DNA of 64,000 bases from Paraburkholderia silviterrae. GTDB lineage: Bacteria > Pseudomonadota > Gammaproteobacteria > Burkholderiales > Burkholderiaceae. A program made the position numbers and the translations under genes. Below, in pieces: positions 1 to 8,206 of the stretch. Positions within the stretch are counted from its first letter, which is position 1. Every line of letters starts with the position of its first letter. The notes under the pieces were generated by a model. The model was not told the DNA's origin. It saw only the letters and a list, made by a program, of their open reading frames with translations, and ran no database searches. The stretch lies in NCBI RefSeq assembly GCF_004353915.1, contig NZ_SMRP01000007.1, positions 262,337 through 326,336 of the forward strand, in the 5' to 3' direction.

Positions 1-1458
1 CAGCCGATGCGGCCCCAGGTGGTCGAGCGCCGTGAAATGCGAATGCTCACGGCCCCGGAACGACAGCACCACGATGTCCTGCTTGCGAAAGCCCAGTGAG
101 AGCGCCTGCGTGATCGCGCGCTTGGTCGCCACGACTACGGCAGGCTCTTGCGCGCCATCCGCCCCCCGTTCCACCGCCCTGCCAGCCGCGCCCGTTTCGG
201 CGCGCTCGTCCCAGACGGCGAGCGTGACCTCCGAGCCGTCGAACGGGCTGCCCGCCGCATGCTGCGCGAGCGCGGGCACGGCCTCGCCCGCCGCCTCGCG
301 CAGAAACGCGAGGATGTCACGCGGGCTGCGGTAATTGGTGGTCTCGCGCAGCACGGTCCAGCCGGGCAAGGCCACGGGCTCGCGCATATAGAGGTTCTGC
401 AGCGGGTCTTCGAGCCACCACCACGCCGCGCCCGGACGCAACAGGCGCGCGAGCGCATCGACCCACGCCGGCTGGAAATCCTGCCCCTCGTCGACGATCA
501 CCACATCGAACTGCCAGCGTGCGTCGATGGGCGTCTGCGCGAAGCGCCGCTCCAGGCCTTCGAAAACATTCGTGCCCTCGAAGTCGGGCACATGGCCGCC
601 GTCGCGCGAGACCCAATCGCACAGCTGATGGTAGTTGGCCACCTTCGCCTCGGGCGGCGCGACCTTGGCAATGTGGTCCGCCAGCGGCCGGTTGAAGCAC
701 ACATAGAGCGTGCGCGCGCCGCGAGCGAGCGCGTCCTTCATCACTTGCAACGCGAGCTGGGTCTTGCCCGAGCCCGCCGTGCCGATCACGCGCAGGCGAA
801 ACGGCTCGAATTCGAGGCGTCGCGCCCAACTGGCGAGCCCGCCCGCAAGACGCGTGACGAGCGTGCCCGCCGCGCCCACCAGCGCGCTGGCGTCGGGGGT
901 GAGCGAGAGCTCGTCGGCGAGAAAATGATGGATCTTCGCGGCGCACGGCAGGCGCGGCTCGTCGGCGGGCAGCGCCTCGCGCACGATGGCCGCGAGCTGC
1001 GCCTTGCGCGTGGCGTCGACGATGCGCGAGGCCTGCACGCCCGCGATCGCCGGCTCGCGCACTGCATGGTCGGGGCAGTAGAAGAGCGCCTCGAGACCGT
1101 AGTTGCCCACGCCGAACGCGGCCGTGAAGCGCCGGTGCAATGCCTCCACCGTGCCCGCGAGCCCGACCGCAACATTGCGCTCGGTCTGCAGATACGCCTT
1201 CACGAGGCCGTTTTTCGTCTCGCGCAGGAAGCCGGTCTTCTGCTCGACGATCAGCGCGCGCCCGGACGGGCTCACGATCACGAAGTCCGCCTCGCCGAAC
1301 ACGGAGAATCCCTCCGTGAGCCGCGTCCAGTGCACACCGTGATAGACGGTGTAGCCGGCGGGCAAGCCGCGCTCGAGGAGCGCGAGCGTCTCGCGCTCGC
1401 GCGCGGCGGCGCCGGTCGCTTCCAGGTGCTGCCAGTTGTCGGGGACAATGCGGGCCAT
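1..1458 (-). CDS. NERD-domain superfamily I DNA/RNA helicase (3' end outside window)
   Basis: The reverse strand reads open from an ATG at 1458 to the window edge, giving 486 codons without a stop, so the C-terminus is missing. The N-terminal part (about residues 40-120) looks like a nuclease-related NERD domain, with GEADFVIV near residue 56 and VEQKTG near 71. A P-loop GTAGSGKTQ follows, with its Lys at residue 232, and a Walker B-like VDEGQDFQP near 323-330, as in UvrD/Rep-type helicases. The likely role is ATP-dependent nucleic-acid unwinding joined to a nuclease-like domain, in repair or defence; the substrate is unknown. The gene diverges from the GST gene across 417 bp. Confidence 0.85.
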   Translation of the reverse strand, partial: MARIVPDNWQHLEATGAAARERETLALLERGLPAGYTVYHGVHWTRLTEGFSVFGEADFVIVSPSGRALIVEQKTGFLRETKNGLVKAYLQTERNVAVGLAGTVEALHRRFTAAFGVGNYGLEALFYCPDHAVREPAIAGVQASRIVDATRKAQLAAIVREALPADEPRLPCAAKIHHFLADELSLTPDASALVGAAGTLVTRLAGGLASWARRLEFEPFRLRVIGTAGSGKTQLALQVMKDALARGARTLYVCFNRPLADHIAKVAPPEAKVANYHQLCDWVSRDGGHVPDFEGTNVFEGLERRFAQTPIDARWQFDVVIVDEGQDFQPAWVDALARLLRPGAAWWWLEDPLQNLYMREPVALPGWTVLRETTNYRSPRDILAFLREAAGEAVPALAQHAAGSPFDGSEVTLAVWDERAETGAAGRAVERGADGAQEPAVVVATKRAITQALSLGFRKQDIVVLSFRGREHSHFTALDHLGPHRL

Positions 1459-1583
1459 GGACGGTCCTCGTCGCGGGGTGCCAGGTTCGGCCGGATTCGG
1501 CCAGATTCAGCCAGGTCGTGCAGCGGCTATTCTACGTAGCTACGCGAGGGCCGCAGGATCAGCGACAGAAAATGCGACCAGCT

Positions 1584-1612
1584 CAATTGGCGTGACAGCG
1601 TCACGACAATTG
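1584..1612. promoter_or_regulatory. 29-bp near-perfect palindrome in helicase/GST intergenic region
   Basis: The left arm CAATTGGCGTGAC (1584-1596) and right arm GTCACGACAATTG (1600-1612) are reverse complements except at one position, around a 3-nt centre AGC. The site lies 126 nt upstream of the helicase start and 264 nt before the GST-like gene. The size and symmetry suit an operator for a dimeric regulator, but no cognate regulator is adjacent. A long run of A (about 1742-1750) is the only other notable feature of this 417-bp gap. Confidence 0.5.
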
Positions 1613-1875
1613 ACTCGTCCGGAAAAGTAACGGCGAACTGCACGATGCGGCGCAAGTTCTTGTCCACGAATCTATCGATGAACCTGCTGTGTCCAGCTTG
1701 AACGCAGTCCCGCGAAGTGCCGGGCTGGGGCCGTCGCGAAACAAAAAAAAGCCGCCCGGATCGTGTATCGTTGCGGTCCTGGCCCCCATCGAACGGGGCT
1801 GCGCCGCGCGCCGCTTGCGCCCGATATCGCGACGCATCGCGCGCCAATTTTTTGCTGCAAAGGAGAGAGCACCGG

Positions 1876-2502
1876 ATGATCAAAATCTGGGGACGCCCCA
1901 ACTCGGTGAACGTCCAGAAAGTGCTGTGGTGTTGCGACGAACTCGTGCTGCCGTTCGAACGTATCGACGCGGGCGGCCAGTTCGGCCGCCTCGACGAACC
2001 GTCCTACCTCGTGATGAACCCGAACGGCAAGATCCCGACCCTCGTGGACGGCAATTTCGTGCTGTGGGAATCGAACGCGATCCTGCGTTATCTGGCCATG
2101 GAGTACGGCCCTTCGAGCCTGCTCTACCCGGCCGATCCGAAGGTGCGCGCCTCGATCGAGCGCTGGCTCGACTGGTCGATCGGCACGCTGGCGCCCGCCG
2201 AGCGGCCGCTCTTTCTCGCGCTCGTGCGCACGCCGCCCGAGAAGCGCGACCCCGTGAAGATCGAAGCCGACGTGCAAAGCGTCGCCGCGCTGTGGACGCT
2301 GCTCGACCACCATCTGCAAGGCCGCTTCTTCCTTGAAAACGAGCGCTTCTCGCTCGCCGACATCGTGCTGGGCGCGTTCGCGCGGCGCTGGTTCGGGCTC
2401 GAAGACATCGAGCGGCCCGCATTGCCGAACCTCGAGCGCTGGTATCAGCGCCTCGCGCAGCGTCAGGGCTTTCGCAAGTACATCGACCTGCCGCTGACCT
2501 GA
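1876..2502 (+). CDS. Glutathione S-transferase family protein
   Basis: A 208-residue protein beginning MIKIWGRPNSVNVQKVLW. It has a thioredoxin-like N-terminal domain (about 1-80) containing the NPNGKIPTL segment with the cis-Pro, then WESNAILRYLA, which is the glutathione-binding Glu-Ser pair. An all-helical C-terminal domain (about 90-205) follows. Length and motifs match bacterial cytosolic GSTs. The chosen ATG has a purine-rich AGGAGAG nine bases upstream; longer in-frame starts would extend into non-conserved sequence. A detoxification role is inferred from the family; the substrate cannot be told from sequence. Confidence 0.9.
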   Translation: MIKIWGRPNSVNVQKVLWCCDELVLPFERIDAGGQFGRLDEPSYLVMNPNGKIPTLVDGNFVLWESNAILRYLAMEYGPSSLLYPADPKVRASIERWLDWSIGTLAPAERPLFLALVRTPPEKRDPVKIEADVQSVAALWTLLDHHLQGRFFLENERFSLADIVLGAFARRWFGLEDIERPALPNLERWYQRLAQRQGFRKYIDLPLT

Positions 2503-2588
2503 GCGGATCCGGCGGCGCGCCGCCCGGCGTGCCCCCTCATGCACGCCAGCGGCGCCCGGGCGCGCCAGCGCAGGCACGGCGTGCCCCG

Positions 2589-2594
2589 TATAAT
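2589..2594 (+). promoter_or_regulatory. Perfect TATAAT -10 box giving a leaderless zur-type transcript
   Basis: TATAAT occupies 2589-2594 and the ATG of the Fur-family gene starts only seven bases later, at 2601. Transcription from this box would begin at or within a base or two of the start codon, and no Shine-Dalgarno sequence precedes the ATG. No clear -35 hexamer is visible. Confidence 0.5.
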
Positions 2595-2600
2595 CGCGGC

Positions 2601-3224
2601 ATGAAGACAGCAAAACCGTCCCTGGACACCGCGGCCCCGCACGGCCACGCACATGATCACGCTCACGAGGCGCACGATCACCGTCATGGCGAGGGCGGTA
2701 CGAATGGCGCGAGTGGTGCAGATGGCGCGCACGGCGCGTCGCTCGAAAGCGCGCTCGTAATGGCCGAGGCCTATTGCCGCGAGCGCGGCGAAAAGCTCAC
2801 GCCGATCCGCCGCAAGGTGCTCGAGCTGCTGCTCACCTCGGGCCGCGCGACCAAAGCCTATTCGCTGCTCGACGAAATGCGCCAGATCCATCCGGGATCG
2901 GCGCCCCCCACGGTCTATCGCGCACTCGACTTCCTGCTTTCGGCGGGACTCGTCCACCGCATCGAATCGATCAACGCGTTCGCCGTCTGCCACGACCTCA
3001 CGCAGTGCCAGCACGGCATCCTCGTCGTCTGCCAGCAATGCGGCAACGTCACCGAGCTGCACGAGCCCAAGCTGCGCCAGGCGCTGGTCGCGCAGATCGA
3101 GGCCGCGGGCTACCGGCTCTCCGGCGACGGCATCGAGCTCAAGGGTGTCTGCGCGCAATGCCAGGCGGTCGAGCGGACGGGCGCCGAAGGCGCGCAAGCC
3201 GCGAAGGCCGCCGCACAGTCCTGA
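2601..3224 (+). CDS. zur: Fur-family regulator, probably zinc-responsive Zur
   Basis: A 207-residue Fur-superfamily repressor. A winged helix (about 50-125, with LTPIRRKVLELLL and TVYRALDFLL) precedes a dimerisation domain with two CxxC pairs (Cys144/147 and Cys184/187), the usual structural zinc site. The domain layout is closer to Zur than to Fur. The N-terminus (residues 14-29) is unusually His-rich (HGHAHDHAHEAHDHRHG), which could bind metal. No zinc importer or chaperone gene is adjacent, so Zur rather than another Fur paralogue is a family-based judgement. The mRNA is probably leaderless. Confidence 0.8.
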   Translation: MKTAKPSLDTAAPHGHAHDHAHEAHDHRHGEGGTNGASGADGAHGASLESALVMAEAYCRERGEKLTPIRRKVLELLLTSGRATKAYSLLDEMRQIHPGSAPPTVYRALDFLLSAGLVHRIESINAFAVCHDLTQCQHGILVVCQQCGNVTELHEPKLRQALVAQIEAAGYRLSGDGIELKGVCAQCQAVERTGAEGAQAAKAAAQS

Positions 3225-3263
3225 GCGGCGCAGGACCTCGCCTCGCGCCGCAGTGGCGCTCCC

Positions 3264-3674
3264 TCAAAGCGACTGACGCGCGTCGATTGCGTCGCTCAAC
3301 AACGCCACCAGCGCCTCGGGCCTCGCCGGCTTGGTCATGAAGTGCTGAAAGCCTTCGCCGATGCTCCGCAGACGCCAGCTTTCGTCGGTGTGGCCCGTGA
3401 GCGCCACCGCGACGGCCGGGGCGTGATCGCCACGGATTTCATGGTCGCGCAGGCGCTGGATCAGGTAGAAACCGTCCATCTCGGGCAGGTCCAGATCGCA
3501 GACCACTGCGTCGGGCATGAGGCTCATAGCCGCTTCGACGCCTGTTTCGGCGTCCGCCACCGCAACCACGTGGGCGCCCTCCGCCTCTAGCAGGGAAGTC
3601 AGGGAGTCCCGGCTTTGCGGGTCGTCTTCGACCAGCACGATGGTCGTCTGGTCGAGCTTGTGTACTGCGTTCAT
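3264..3674 (-). CDS. Stand-alone response regulator receiver protein
   Basis: A 136-residue single-domain receiver of the CheY type. It has the acidic pair Glu16-Asp17-Asp18, phospho-acceptor Asp60 in VVCDLDLPEMDG, conserved Thr93 and Lys115 in MTKP. No output domain follows and no histidine kinase lies nearby, so it is an orphan whose partner is probably encoded elsewhere. It lies downstream of the photolyase on the same strand after 238 bp. The start ATG lacks an obvious ribosome binding site; upstream in-frame sequence is not receiver-like. Confidence 0.85.
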   Translation of the reverse strand: MNAVHKLDQTTIVLVEDDPQSRDSLTSLLEAEGAHVVAVADAETGVEAAMSLMPDAVVCDLDLPEMDGFYLIQRLRDHEIRGDHAPAVAVALTGHTDESWRLRSIGEGFQHFMTKPARPEALVALLSDAIDARQSL

Positions 3675-3912
3675 TGTGTTTGCTTGAATGCCGTTCTGTC
3701 TGTTTGGCTTGCCGCGCGGCACGAAGGGCGCGCGGTTCGCAGCGGGCAACACACTACGGGCAACACGCCCGATCGCCCAATTAGAGCAATCCCGATGCCA
3801 TGCGTTCAGCACGGCGCCGCGCACGATAGCCGCACTCGAGGTCACGCCGATGACAGCCGTGTATCTCGCTATACCTATGCGAACTGGGTCATTGCCCCTG
3901 CCGTTTGCCCCC

Positions 3913-5439
3913 TCATTCGCCCTCTTTTTGCGCACGGCCGGCTGGCTTGCCTCGCGTCTTGCCGGTTTTCGCAAAAGCCTCGAGCGCCCGCGCGCGTGCC
4001 ATTTCATGCACGACCACCGGCAGCGGGTAGTCCACGCCGAGCCGCACGCCCGCCGCTTCCAGGTCTTGCGCGCTTGCCTTCCAGGGTTGATGGATCAGCC
4101 GGTCGGGCAATAATGCGAGCTCCGGCACCCATTTCCTGATATAAGCGCCGCGCGGATCGAACTTCTGGCCCTGCAATACGGGGTTGAAGATCCGGAAGTA
4201 CGGCGCGGCGTCCACGCCCGAGCCGGCGACCCATTGCCAATTGGCCGGATTGCTGGCCGGGTCGGCGTCGACAAGCCTGTCCCAGAACCACTGCTCGCCC
4301 GCGCGCCAGTCCAGCAGCAGATGCTTCGTCGCAAACGAGGCGGCCACCATGCGCACGCGGTTGTGCATCCAGCCTGTGCGCCACAGCTCGCGCATGCCGG
4401 CGTCGACGAACGGATAGCCCGTCAGGCCGCGCTGCCACGCGCGCAGGCCGCGTGCGTCGCGGCGCCATGGCATGGCGTCGAACGCCGGACGCAAATTGCG
4501 CTGTGCCAGATCGGGATAGTGGTAGCGCTGGTAGTAGCAGAACTCCCGCCACCCCAGCTCGCTGGCGAATTTTTCCGCGCTCGTTTCGCGGCTCGCGGGC
4601 GAGACCGCTGTCACGTCGTGTTGCGCCGCCTTCAGCGCCGCGTACACCTGACGCGGCGAGAGCGCACCCACGCGCAAATACGGCGAAAGGCGGCTGGTCG
4701 CGGCGAGCCCCGGCGCGTCGCGCTCGCCCGCGTAGGCCTCGAAATCGTCGGGAAAATACGCGCGCAGGCGTTCGAGCGCGGCTTCCTCGCCCGCCGGCCA
4801 CGCCTCGCGCAGGCCACCGGCCCAGTCGGGCTTGCGCGGCTCGAGGCCGAGATCGTCGAGCTTCAATGCGAATTGGGTAAGACGTGCCGGTAGCGATTGA
4901 AAATTCCACCATTGCGGCGCGGGCAGCGGCGGCGGCGGATCGCCGGCGCGCCGGCATGCGCGCCACCAGGCGGTGAACACCTGGAACGGCTCGCCGGACT
5001 GATTGAGCACCGTCCACGGCTCGTAAAGCAGCGTACCGTTGAAGCTCTCGGCCTCAAGCCCGCGCGCGCGCAGCCGCGCTTTCAATCTGGCATCGGCGTC
5101 GCGCTCCTTGCCGCCGTAACGGCGGTTCCAGAACACGCCGCCCGCGCCGCTCGCCGTGACGCACGCTTCGAGCATCTCGCTCTCGGCGCCTTGCATCAGC
5201 AGGAGCCGGCCGCCACGCTCGCGCAGCGCCGCATCGAGCGCGCGCAGCGTTTCGTGCAGCCACCAGCGCGCCGCGCCCCCGGGCGGGCGCTCGCCCGCCG
5301 CCTGAGGATCGTGAACATAGAGGCAGATCAGCGGCCGCCCCGTGGCGGCCGCGTGGGCGAGCGCAGGCTGATCGGCCAGACGCAGATCGTCGCGGAACCA
5401 GACGACGACAGGAGCATGAACGGGCTGTGCGGAAGTCAG
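3913..5439 (-). CDS. phrB: Deoxyribodipyrimidine photolyase (CPD photolyase / cryptochrome family)
   Basis: This encodes a roughly 508-residue class I photolyase that repairs UV pyrimidine dimers with light and FAD. The N-terminal antenna domain begins VVVWFRDDLRLADQPAL. The C-terminal FAD domain carries WRTGWMHNRVRM and NPANWQWVAGSGVDAAPY followed by FRIFNPVLQGQKFD, the family signature. No ATG or GTG exists near the conserved N-terminus. CTG at 5439 has GAGG six bases upstream and gives a family-like start. The alternative is TTG at 5502, five bases after the TetR stop codon, adding 21 residues. Both make translational coupling to the upstream tetR plausible. Confidence 0.9.
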   Translation of the reverse strand: MTSAQPVHAPVVVWFRDDLRLADQPALAHAAATGRPLICLYVHDPQAAGERPPGGAARWWLHETLRALDAALRERGGRLLLMQGAESEMLEACVTASGAGGVFWNRRYGGKERDADARLKARLRARGLEAESFNGTLLYEPWTVLNQSGEPFQVFTAWWRACRRAGDPPPPLPAPQWWNFQSLPARLTQFALKLDDLGLEPRKPDWAGGLREAWPAGEEAALERLRAYFPDDFEAYAGERDAPGLAATSRLSPYLRVGALSPRQVYAALKAAQHDVTAVSPASRETSAEKFASELGWREFCYYQRYHYPDLAQRNLRPAFDAMPWRRDARGLRAWQRGLTGYPFVDAGMRELWRTGWMHNRVRMVAASFATKHLLLDWRAGEQWFWDRLVDADPASNPANWQWVAGSGVDAAPYFRIFNPVLQGQKFDPRGAYIRKWVPELALLPDRLIHQPWKASAQDLEAAGVRLGVDYPLPVVVHEMARARALEAFAKTGKTRGKPAGRAQKEGE

Positions 5440-5507
5440 AGTGGGCCTCGATCGGATAAATGCCGCGGCGCCGCGAAGCGCGGCACCCTGCGCGAACGCC
5501 AATACGG

Positions 5508-6269
5508 CTAGGCCGGCCGTATGCCCTGGGTCATCAGCGCCACGGCGTGACGCGCGATCTCCTCGGCGCCGACGCGGCGCGGCACGAGGTCGTTGCGCCA
5601 CACCTGCGCCGTGGCGAGCGGCAGCAGCGTGAGCCCGAGCAGCGACTGGAACAGCAGTGACGGCTCCAGCGCCGCATTGAGCTTGCCTTCGCGCTGCCAG
5701 CGCGCGATGGCCTCGTGCGCCGCGCGCTGCTGCAAGTGCCCGAAGCGCTCGTGCATGCGCTGACGCAGCAAGCCGCCCTCGCTGATCACCTCGCGTATCC
5801 ACAGCGGCGCGAACCATGGATGCGCCTGCCCCACTTCCACGAAGCGCAGCGTGAGCGCCGTGAGCGCGGCCACGGGATCGTCGGGGTGTGCCTCGAAGAC
5901 GCCGCCCGTGGCCGAGCGCAAGGGCAGGAAGCGCTCGTCGATCAGCACGTCGATCAACTGGTCGCGCGTCTTGAAGTAGTAGTGCACCATCGCGGGCGTG
6001 ACGCCGGCCTCGCGCGCGATCGCGGAAAGCGTGGTGTCGACGATGCCCTGACGCGCGAACAGCGCGAGCGCAGCCGAAATCAGACGCTCGCGCTGCTCGG
6101 CGCCGCCCACGCCGCCGCTCGGCCGGCCAGGCCGGCGCGGCGCGGGCTTTCCGGCAGCGGGGCCTGCCGTCGATGCGGGTGCTTCCGGCGACCTGGCCGA
6201 TTTCGCCGCAGACTTCGCCGCAGATCGGATGGTGCGCGGGGTCGCCGCCCGCGCGTTGTGCTCTTTCAT
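5508..6269 (-). CDS. TetR/AcrR family transcriptional regulator
   Basis: A 253-residue repressor-type protein. The TetR helix-turn-helix lies at about residues 60-105 (ISAALALFARQGIVDTTL, then VTPAMVHYYFKTRDQL). The C-terminal ligand domain is typical in size. Residues 8-55 form an unusual Ala/Pro/Lys-rich extension ending PRRPGRPSGG, which resembles an AT-hook and could add minor-groove contacts. The gene diverges from the DHA2-type MFS exporter at 6389, the usual arrangement for local repression of an efflux pump, and precedes the photolyase. Confidence 0.88.
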   Translation of the reverse strand: MKEHNARAATPRTIRSAAKSAAKSARSPEAPASTAGPAAGKPAPRRPGRPSGGVGGAEQRERLISAALALFARQGIVDTTLSAIAREAGVTPAMVHYYFKTRDQLIDVLIDERFLPLRSATGGVFEAHPDDPVAALTALTLRFVEVGQAHPWFAPLWIREVISEGGLLRQRMHERFGHLQQRAAHEAIARWQREGKLNAALEPSLLFQSLLGLTLLPLATAQVWRNDLVPRRVGAEEIARHAVALMTQGIRPA

Positions 6270-6310
6270 CTGGTTACGTTTTCAGCCTTTGACGACCGTC
6301 AGGAATAGTC

Positions 6311-6371
6311 TTAATATTAATCTTTGCGTTAATTAATTTCAAGATCGAAGGCGATCTCGAAACGATCGAGA
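6311..6371. promoter_or_regulatory. Candidate TetR operator / promoter region between tetR and MFS genes
   Basis: The 119-bp divergent spacer holds several symmetric elements. TTAATATTAA is a perfect 10-bp palindrome at 6311-6320. GATCG-aagg-CGATC spans 6343-6356. TCTCGA-aacga-TCGAGA is a 17-bp inverted repeat with perfect 6-bp arms at 6355-6371, just upstream of the MFS ribosome binding site. Any of these could be the TetR operator; the last is best placed to block the transporter gene. Confidence 0.45.
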
Positions 6372-6388
6372 AAAGCTGGAGACCCCTC

Positions 6389-7912
6389 ATGCAATCCCCC
6401 ACGCAAGACACGGCCCAGGCCACACAAGGCCCCGCGCATGCAACTGGGCATCCCCCAATCCGGCTGCTGTTTCCGGCATTGCTGCTCGTCATGCTGCTCG
6501 CCGCGCTCGACCAGACCATCGTCTCGACGGCGCTGCCCACCATCGTCGGCGAACTGGGCGGGCTCGACCGGCTCTCCTGGGTCGTCACTGCGTACCTGCT
6601 CACCTCCACCATCGTGGTGCCGCTGTACGGCAAGTTCGGCGACCTGTTCGGCCGCAAGATCGTATTGCAGGCCGCCATCGCCATCTTCCTGCTCGGCTCC
6701 GCGCTATGCGGCGTGGCGCAGAACATGGAGCAGTTGATCGTCCTGCGCGCGCTGCAGGGCATCGGCGGCGGCGGCCTCATGGTCGTGACGATGGCCGCCA
6801 TCGGCGACGTCATTGCGCCCGCGCAGCGCGGCAAGTACCAGGGCATGTTCGGCGGCGTGTTCGGCCTCGCGACCGTGATCGGGCCGCTCATTGGCGGCTT
6901 TCTCGTCGAGCATCTCTCGTGGCGCTGGATCTTCTATATCAACCTGCCGCTGGGCGCCGTGGCGCTCGTTGTGATCGGCGCCGTGTTCAAGCCGCGCGTC
7001 GCGCACGTGAAGCACGTGATCGACTACATGGGCGCGGGCTGGCTCGCCGCCGCACTCACCTGCCTGATCCTCTTTACGAGCGAAGGCGGCTCGCTGCTGC
7101 CGTGGAGCTCGCCGCAGCTGTGGCTCACGCTCGTGCTCGGCATGGTGGCCGTGGCGGGCTTCATCCACGAGGAAAAGCACGCCGTCGAGCCCATCATGCC
7201 GCTCGCGCTGTTTCGCGAGCGCACCTTCGTGCTTTCCAGCCTGATCGGCTTCATCGTGGGCGTCTCGCTGTTCGGCTCGGTCACGTTCCTGCCGCTCTAT
7301 CTGCAGGTCGTGAAGGGCTCGACACCTTCCGAGGCCGGCATGCAGATGTTGCCGATGATGGGCGGCGTGCTGACGATGTCGATCATCTCGGGCAGGCTCA
7401 TCAGCAAGATAGGCAAGTACCGCATATTTCCGATCGTCGGCACCGCGCTCGTGGCCGCCGCGATGATGCTGCTCGCGCGTCTGCGCATCGAAACGCCGCT
7501 CACTCAGATGTATCTCTACATGGGCCTGCTCGGCTGCGGCCTCGGCATGGTGATGCAGGTGCTGATTCTCGCGGTGCAGAACACCGTGGCGTTCAAGCAT
7601 ATGGGCGTGGCCACCTCGGGCGCGACGCTGTTTCGTTCGATTGGCGGCTCGGTGGGCGTGGCCGCATTCGGCGCGGTGTTCTCGCACGGGCTGAATGCGC
7701 GCCTCGAAAAAATGCTGAGTAGCGGGGTCGAGCTGCCCCAGCCGCTCACGCCCGATGCGATCCATCATCTGCCGCCCACGGTGCACGCCCAGTATCTCGA
7801 TGCCTTCGCGGGTGCGTTGCACACGGTCTACTTCTCGGCGGCGTGCGTGGTCGTGTTTGCGTTCGCATTGGCCTGGCTGCTGCGCGACGTACCGCTGCGC
7901 AAGCACCCGTGA
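6389..7912 (+). CDS. MFS drug exporter, DHA2 / EmrB-QacA type
   Basis: A 507-residue inner-membrane protein with about 14 predicted hydrophobic segments. It shows LDQTIVSTALPTIVGEL in TM1 and motif A-like GKFGDLFGRK between TM2 and TM3. Motif C-like sequence (GGVFGLATVIGPLIGGF) is followed by SWRWIFYINLPLG, a hallmark of the DHA2 family. It probably expels toxic compounds using proton motive force. GGAG lies eight bases before the ATG. No membrane fusion partner is adjacent, so it probably acts alone. The divergent TetR gene is the likely regulator. Confidence 0.9.
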   Translation: MQSPTQDTAQATQGPAHATGHPPIRLLFPALLLVMLLAALDQTIVSTALPTIVGELGGLDRLSWVVTAYLLTSTIVVPLYGKFGDLFGRKIVLQAAIAIFLLGSALCGVAQNMEQLIVLRALQGIGGGGLMVVTMAAIGDVIAPAQRGKYQGMFGGVFGLATVIGPLIGGFLVEHLSWRWIFYINLPLGAVALVVIGAVFKPRVAHVKHVIDYMGAGWLAAALTCLILFTSEGGSLLPWSSPQLWLTLVLGMVAVAGFIHEEKHAVEPIMPLALFRERTFVLSSLIGFIVGVSLFGSVTFLPLYLQVVKGSTPSEAGMQMLPMMGGVLTMSIISGRLISKIGKYRIFPIVGTALVAAAMMLLARLRIETPLTQMYLYMGLLGCGLGMVMQVLILAVQNTVAFKHMGVATSGATLFRSIGGSVGVAAFGAVFSHGLNARLEKMLSSGVELPQPLTPDAIHHLPPTVHAQYLDAFAGALHTVYFSAACVVVFAFALAWLLRDVPLRKHP

Positions 7913-8206
7913 ATTCCACGGCGGCGCGCTGACACCCCAGCGGCCCCTCCACCCCCTCCCCGCGCGCCGCGCTTCGGCCGCCTCTCCTGCCCCTGCCCCT
8001 GCCGGCGCTGCTGCGCCCGGGGGGCGCCCCCGTGTTTCGCGTGCGCGCTCCCACCTTACGTTTTCTCGCAAAAATATTACGATTGGCTAAAATCCTGTGA
8101 CCGCGCGCCTGACACGGCGGTCCGCGCAATCGCACGCGACGCTCACTCAGCCGTCGTGCCCCAAAAAGCGCATCACCCAGCGCACTACAAAGGAAAAGAC
8201 CAACCC

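Noticed and set aside
1527..1901. Minus-strand frame of 124 codons between helicase and GST genes
   Set aside because: It overlaps the GST start and the 29-bp palindrome, and its sequence has no family-like features.
8020..8031. GGGGGCGCCCCC as terminator after the DHA2 exporter
   Set aside because: It is a perfect palindrome without a loop or T run, inside C-rich low-complexity DNA.
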